From an uncultured SAR116 cluster alpha proteobacterium (GTDB taxonomy: Bacteria; Pseudomonadota; Alphaproteobacteria; Puniceispirillales; Marisalimonadaceae), in the NCBI GenBank assembly GCA_902578805.1, contig CACHEH010000004.1, forward strand, positions 1-64,000: a stretch of 64,000 bases of DNA, in the 5' to 3' direction. Under the pieces are notes generated by a model. It ran no database searches. It was not told the origin of the DNA and saw nothing but the letters and a program-made list of their open reading frames with translations. A program made the translations under genes and the position numbers. Positions 59,584 through 64,000 of the stretch are shown in pieces (positions within the stretch are counted from its first letter, which is position 1; each line of letters begins with the position of its first letter).

Positions 59584-60839
59584 TGAGTGTAAAATTTAAA
59601 ATCCTAGATAACGGCATAAAAATTATTAATGACCAAATTAACGTTGAGAGTGCATCTATTGGTGTTTGGATAGGTGCAGGAAGTTCCAATGAAGACATTG
59701 ATGAATGTGGAATTGCCCATATGCTAGAACATATGGCTTTTAAAGGAACTAAAAATAGAAATGCAGAAAAAATAGCACGTGAAGTTGAAGATGTTGGCGG
59801 TGATATTAACGCTTACACTAGTAAAGAAGTTACGGCTTATTATCTCAAAGTATTAAAAGAAAACGCGGAATTAGGAATAGATATATTATCAGATATAATA
59901 AAAAATTCAACTTTCCCTAAAGAAGAAATTGAAAGGGAAAGAGGTGTTATAATTTCTGAGATAGGACAATCTTATGATGCTCCAGACGATAGAGTATTTG
60001 AAAATTTTACTAAAACTGCCTTTAAAAATCAACCCATGGGAAGGCCCATTCTTGGTACCAAAGAAACTGTAAGTGGTTTCAAACAGTCTGATTTAAGGTT
60101 ATTTCTGGATTCCAATTACACACCAGACAATATGGTTGTCTCTATGTCTGGAAATCTAAATAGTGGGAATATTTTTAAAATTGTTGAAGAAAAATTTTCA
60201 GAAATTAAAAATAATAATATGCCAAAAAAAGTAAATTCTGAATGGACTTCAGGTTTTATTTCTGAAGATAGAGACTTAGAGCAAACACAATTAGTGTTTG
60301 GAATTGAAGGTTTAAAAAATACAGATATTGATCGTTTTTCTCTGAGAGCACTGTCAATTATATTAGGTGGTGGAATGTCTTCAAGATTATTTCAAGAGAT
60401 AAGAGAAAAAAAAGGATTATGTTATTCCATTTTTAGTTTTACACAGATGCAAAACTCGTCAGGAGTATTTGGTTTTTATGCTGGAACTTCACCTAATGAT
60501 GTTGATCATCTACTTGAAGCAAGTTTATTGGAATGGAAAAAAATTACAAAAAATATATCTTCTGAAGAACTTGATAGAGCAAAAGCACAAATGAAATCGG
60601 GTTTTATAATGGGTCAAGAAAGTAATAGCTCAAGGTCAGAATATTTTGCCAAAAATATGATTAGTTTTGGAAAATTGATTGAAACTAAAGAGGTTATATC
60701 GAGTATAGAAAATATATCTATAAATTCGATATACCAATTAAGTGATAAGTTGTTAAAATCTGCAAAGCCAGTTTTGTCAGTAATAGGACCAAATGCAAAA
60801 TCTTTAAAAAAATTAGAAATTTCAACAATGCTAAATTAA
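59583..60839 (+). CDS. M16-family zinc peptidase (processing peptidase-like)
   Basis: HMLEHMAFKGTKNR (HxxEH), ERGVIISEI, LGGGMSSRLFQEIREKKGLCYSIFSF. Confidence 0.92.
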   Translation: MSVKFKILDNGIKIINDQINVESASIGVWIGAGSSNEDIDECGIAHMLEHMAFKGTKNRNAEKIAREVEDVGGDINAYTSKEVTAYYLKVLKENAELGIDILSDIIKNSTFPKEEIERERGVIISEIGQSYDAPDDRVFENFTKTAFKNQPMGRPILGTKETVSGFKQSDLRLFLDSNYTPDNMVVSMSGNLNSGNIFKIVEEKFSEIKNNNMPKKVNSEWTSGFISEDRDLEQTQLVFGIEGLKNTDIDRFSLRALSIILGGGMSSRLFQEIREKKGLCYSIFSFTQMQNSSGVFGFYAGTSPNDVDHLLEASLLEWKKITKNISSEELDRAKAQMKSGFIMGQESNSSRSEYFAKNMISFGKLIETKEVISSIENISINSIYQLSDKLLKSAKPVLSVIGPNAKSLKKLEISTMLN

Positions 60840-60843
60840 ATAG

Positions 60844-61404
60844 CTAAGCAGTTCCTGAATACGATACCAACTTACTTGGATCTACACCTATATTCTTTAG
60901 ACATTTTTTCCATAATGAAAATTCTAAATGATTATGAAATATTAAATCTTTATTAGAGTTTGTTATAATCCAAGAATTTTCAAGTATTTCATTGTCAAGT
61001 TGTCCTCGGTTCCAAACTGCACATCCAAGGAAAATTTTTGCATATTCTGGTGATTTATCCTTTGAAATATCAATTAAGATTTCTTCTGAACTAGTTATCA
61101 TTACGCCATCTAAAATATCTTCAGATGTTTTGTATTTCTTTTCATTAGAATGAATAATAAAGCCTTGATTAAGATGGACAGGACCACCAAAAAAAGTAGG
61201 ACTAGATTTAATATTAGTTACAGAATTTATTTTCAATTTCTTTAAAAACTGAGATGTGTCAAAATTATAAAGAGGTTTATTAAGAATTAAACCCATAGTT
61301 GCATCTTTAGAATGTTCACATATTAATATAACAGAATCCTGAAATCTAATGTCTTCAAGTCCCGGAGAGGCAATTAATAGTTTACCTAACAATTCTTGAT
61401 CCAT
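60844..61404 (-). CDS. YqgE/DUF179-family protein
   Basis: GKLLIASPGLEDIRFQDSVILICEHSKDATMGLILNKPL, FFGGPVHLNQGFIIH, FLGCAVWNRGQLDNEI. Confidence 0.92.
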   Translation of the reverse strand: MDQELLGKLLIASPGLEDIRFQDSVILICEHSKDATMGLILNKPLYNFDTSQFLKKLKINSVTNIKSSPTFFGGPVHLNQGFIIHSNEKKYKTSEDILDGVMITSSEEILIDISKDKSPEYAKIFLGCAVWNRGQLDNEILENSWIITNSNKDLIFHNHLEFSLWKKCLKNIGVDPSKLVSYSGTA

Positions 61405-61457
61405 AGTTATAATTCCAATATATTACTGACAATTCTTATAATAACTGAAAAGAAATA

Positions 61458-63428
61458 ATGCACAATAAACTAGTACATATTAAATACTGTGAAATAGTAA
61501 TTTTTTTATTATTTTTAACCCTAATTAGTCTATCTAATATAAACAAATCCCATTCTAACACTCTAGTTTTTAATCAAAATACTTTAACTAATGAGAATTA
61601 TGATTTTGTAAAATTTGATATTCTATTTGGTAAAATATTTGAAAACAAACCATCAAAAATTCTTATAGGTTTAAAAGTAAACCTTTTGCCTAAGTGGAAA
61701 ATATATTGGAGAAATCCAGGTGATGCAGGGCTGCCCCCTGTAATCAAATGGGAAACAAAAAATAACATTAAATCAATCAATTTACTTTATCCTAACCCTA
61801 AAAGATTTAATTTTTTTGGTATTGAAACATTTGGTTATGAAAATGAAGTAATTTTTCCAATTGTTATAGAGCGTTTAAACAATAACAAAAAAATATCAGG
61901 ACCACTTAAATTTGAAGCACAAGTATGTGCTGAAATATGTGTTCCAGTACATTATAATTATGATTTAAAACAATTAACCTACATTGATGAAAAACATTCT
62001 AAATTAAAAGACATACTTAAATATAAGAATAAAGTACCTAAGTTTTTGGAAAGTAAAGATTTAGAACTTATCTCCTTTGATAAATCTGATGATAAACTAA
62101 AATTATCATTTATAAATAAATTAAATATAAGCCCATATGATATCATTGTAGAAGATAATAAAGAATTCATTTTTGAAAAAACTTCATACTCAAAAATTGG
62201 TGAACTTTTAAATTTAACTATTAAATTTAAGGAAAAAAAAGACTATGAATTTGAATATTTAAAATTAACTTTTCTCAGTAATGATTTAAGTTATGAGAAA
62301 ATTATAACTCAATTGTCAAATTCACCGAATAAAAACATATTACAATTTAACTCAAATAAAATTACAACTGGCTTTGAAATTTTAATTATAGCTTTAATTA
62401 GTGGATTTATTTTAAATTTTATGCCTTGTGTTCTCCCAGTCTTATCTTTGAAAATGGTACAGTTAGTAAATCTAAGAACGGAAAACAAGTTAAATTTTAG
62501 AAAGAAAATATCATTTAACATATTAGGTATATTAACATCTTTTTTATTTCTAGCTGTTGCTACTTATATTGTTAAGTCTGCAGGTGAACTTGTTGGGTGG
62601 GGTGTGCAATTTCAAAATTCCTCTTTTCTAATTTTTATGATTTTACTAACAGCTTTTTTTGGCTTTAATTTATTAGGGTTCTTTAATTTTTTTTTACCAC
62701 CAAAAATTTTAAATATTTTGTCATTTAGGCATGAGGGTTTTATTGGGGATTTCCTTACTGGAATTACATTAACTTTATTAGCTACTCCATGTACAGCACC
62801 ATTAGTGGGTACTGCTGTTGGCTTTGCCTTGTCTGGTGGTACTTTCGAAATTTTTTCCATTCTTTTAATTATGGGTCTAGGTTTATCATTACCCTTAATT
62901 CTAATAATGTTATTTCCTAAAACCATATCAATTATTCCAAAGCCTGGTAAATGGTTAGTAACTTTTAAAAAAATTATGGCTATTTTCCTTCTGCTTACAT
63001 CCATATGGTTAGTCAATTTATTAATGAATTTAGAGGTAAAGAATGAAACCAGTCCAAATTACTACAATAATTTAGAAATAGTTAATTGGGATATAAAGAA
63101 AAATATTTCATTACCAAACCAGTTGGCAGCTGAAGGTGAAATAGTATTTGTAGATATTACTGCAGATTGGTGTATAACATGTAAGGTAAATAAAGCTTTA
63201 GTACTTGAAACTAAACAAGTATCAGAAATTTTTAAAAAAAATAATGTAAAAGTTCTAGTCTTAGATTGGACTAAGCCTGATGAAAATATAAAAAAGTTCC
63301 TGACTAAAAAAGAACGTTATGGAATACCATACAATGAAATTTATGGTCCATTATTGTTAAATGGTAAAATTCTGTCTGAATTAGTGACTATTAAAGAAAT
63401 CCAGAAATATATTGAAATAGCAAAATAA
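61458..63428 (+). CDS. DsbD/ScsB-type thiol:disulfide interchange protein
   Basis: N-terminal WKIYWRNPGDAGLPPVIKW and CAEICVPV; central LNFMPCVLPVLSLKM and TLLATPCTAPLVGTAVG; C-terminal thioredoxin DITADWCITCKVNK. Confidence 0.92.
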   Translation: MHNKLVHIKYCEIVIFLLFLTLISLSNINKSHSNTLVFNQNTLTNENYDFVKFDILFGKIFENKPSKILIGLKVNLLPKWKIYWRNPGDAGLPPVIKWETKNNIKSINLLYPNPKRFNFFGIETFGYENEVIFPIVIERLNNNKKISGPLKFEAQVCAEICVPVHYNYDLKQLTYIDEKHSKLKDILKYKNKVPKFLESKDLELISFDKSDDKLKLSFINKLNISPYDIIVEDNKEFIFEKTSYSKIGELLNLTIKFKEKKDYEFEYLKLTFLSNDLSYEKIITQLSNSPNKNILQFNSNKITTGFEILIIALISGFILNFMPCVLPVLSLKMVQLVNLRTENKLNFRKKISFNILGILTSFLFLAVATYIVKSAGELVGWGVQFQNSSFLIFMILLTAFFGFNLLGFFNFFLPPKILNILSFRHEGFIGDFLTGITLTLLATPCTAPLVGTAVGFALSGGTFEIFSILLIMGLGLSLPLILIMLFPKTISIIPKPGKWLVTFKKIMAIFLLLTSIWLVNLLMNLEVKNETSPNYYNNLEIVNWDIKKNISLPNQLAAEGEIVFVDITADWCITCKVNKALVLETKQVSEIFKKNNVKVLVLDWTKPDENIKKFLTKKERYGIPYNEIYGPLLLNGKILSELVTIKEIQKYIEIAK

Positions 63429-63486
63429 TTTTATTTTAAAACCTAGTAATATAGTTTATATAATTTTAAAAGTATAAGGAGTTTGC

Positions 63487-63966
63487 ATGTTAACTGATAT
63501 AGGTAATAATTTCCCCTCAGGAATATTTCTTATAAAAGATAGTAAGGGTATCAATGAAGTTAAAACTGATGATTATTTTAAATCGAAAAAAGTTGTATTG
63601 TTTGCCTTACCTGGTGCTTTCACTCCGACATGTTCTGCAAAGCATTTGCCAGGTTATATAAAATATTATCAAGATATTAAAGATAAAGGTGTAGATATAA
63701 TTGCATGTATGGCAGTAAATGATCCACACGTAATGCGTGCATGGGGTTTGGCAAATGAAGTTGAAGGAAAAATTGATATGTTGTCTGATTCTGATTGTTC
63801 TGTTTCACAGTCTCTTGGGCTAGATATGAATTTTGGTAGAATAATGGGGCATAGATCAAGAAGATTTTCAATGATAGTTGATGATAATATTATCAAAAAA
63901 TCTTTTGTAGAAGAGGTTGGAGCATTTGAGGTTTCAACTGCAGAAAATATTTTGAAAAATCTATAG
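63487..63966 (+). CDS. Peroxiredoxin (Prx5-like)
   Basis: KVVLFALPGAFTPTCSAKHLPGYI, ACMAVNDPHVMRAWG, GHRSRRFSMIVDD. Confidence 0.93.
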   Translation: MLTDIGNNFPSGIFLIKDSKGINEVKTDDYFKSKKVVLFALPGAFTPTCSAKHLPGYIKYYQDIKDKGVDIIACMAVNDPHVMRAWGLANEVEGKIDMLSDSDCSVSQSLGLDMNFGRIMGHRSRRFSMIVDDNIIKKSFVEEVGAFEVSTAENILKNL

Positions 63967-64000
63967 TATTATTATTACTTATTCATAGCATTTACAGCCA

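Noticed and set aside
62612-63016. 134-aa minus-strand ORF inside dsbD-like gene
   Set aside because: Antisense to conserved membrane-domain codons; no recognisable motif or RBS.

Overview
The window is a 64 kb, AT-rich, densely coded bacterial chromosome segment. Gene content (DUF3035 lipoprotein, ctaB-small ORF-ctaG-coxC-surf1-thrC-M16 order, blue-type proteorhodopsin, sox genes) suggests a marine low-GC alphaproteobacterium; this assignment is an inference. It is mostly housekeeping: ribF, ileS, lspA, mutL, rsmD, tadA, purD, xseA, an LPS block (lpxL-, lpxK-, waaA-like and an msbA-like ABC exporter), pmbA/tldD, argC, ubiA, rsmE, gshA, a cox operon, thrC, dsbD and a peroxiredoxin. Two accessory energy modules stand out. 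The first is a thiosulfate/sulfide-oxidation cluster (soxS-like, soxY, soxZ, soxC, a short soxD, soxB, and convergent fccB/fccA) with no soxA or soxX in the visible part. The second is a proteorhodopsin gene with D-T-E pump residues and glutamine at the spectral-tuning position, followed by crtI-crtB-crtY-blh without crtE; a strong hairpin terminator lies between the opsin gene and crtI. I saw no CRISPR arrays, transposases, phage genes, rRNAs or tRNAs. I found no clearly new multi-gene system. The best leads are the terminator/attenuator in the rhodopsin cluster, the reduced Sox gene set, a divergent possible gamma-glutamylcyclotransferase-fold protein (third such candidate in the window), a 47-aa cox-operon ORF missing from the supplied ORF track, and several intergenic palindromes. 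All family calls come from reading motifs in the translations; no database search was run.
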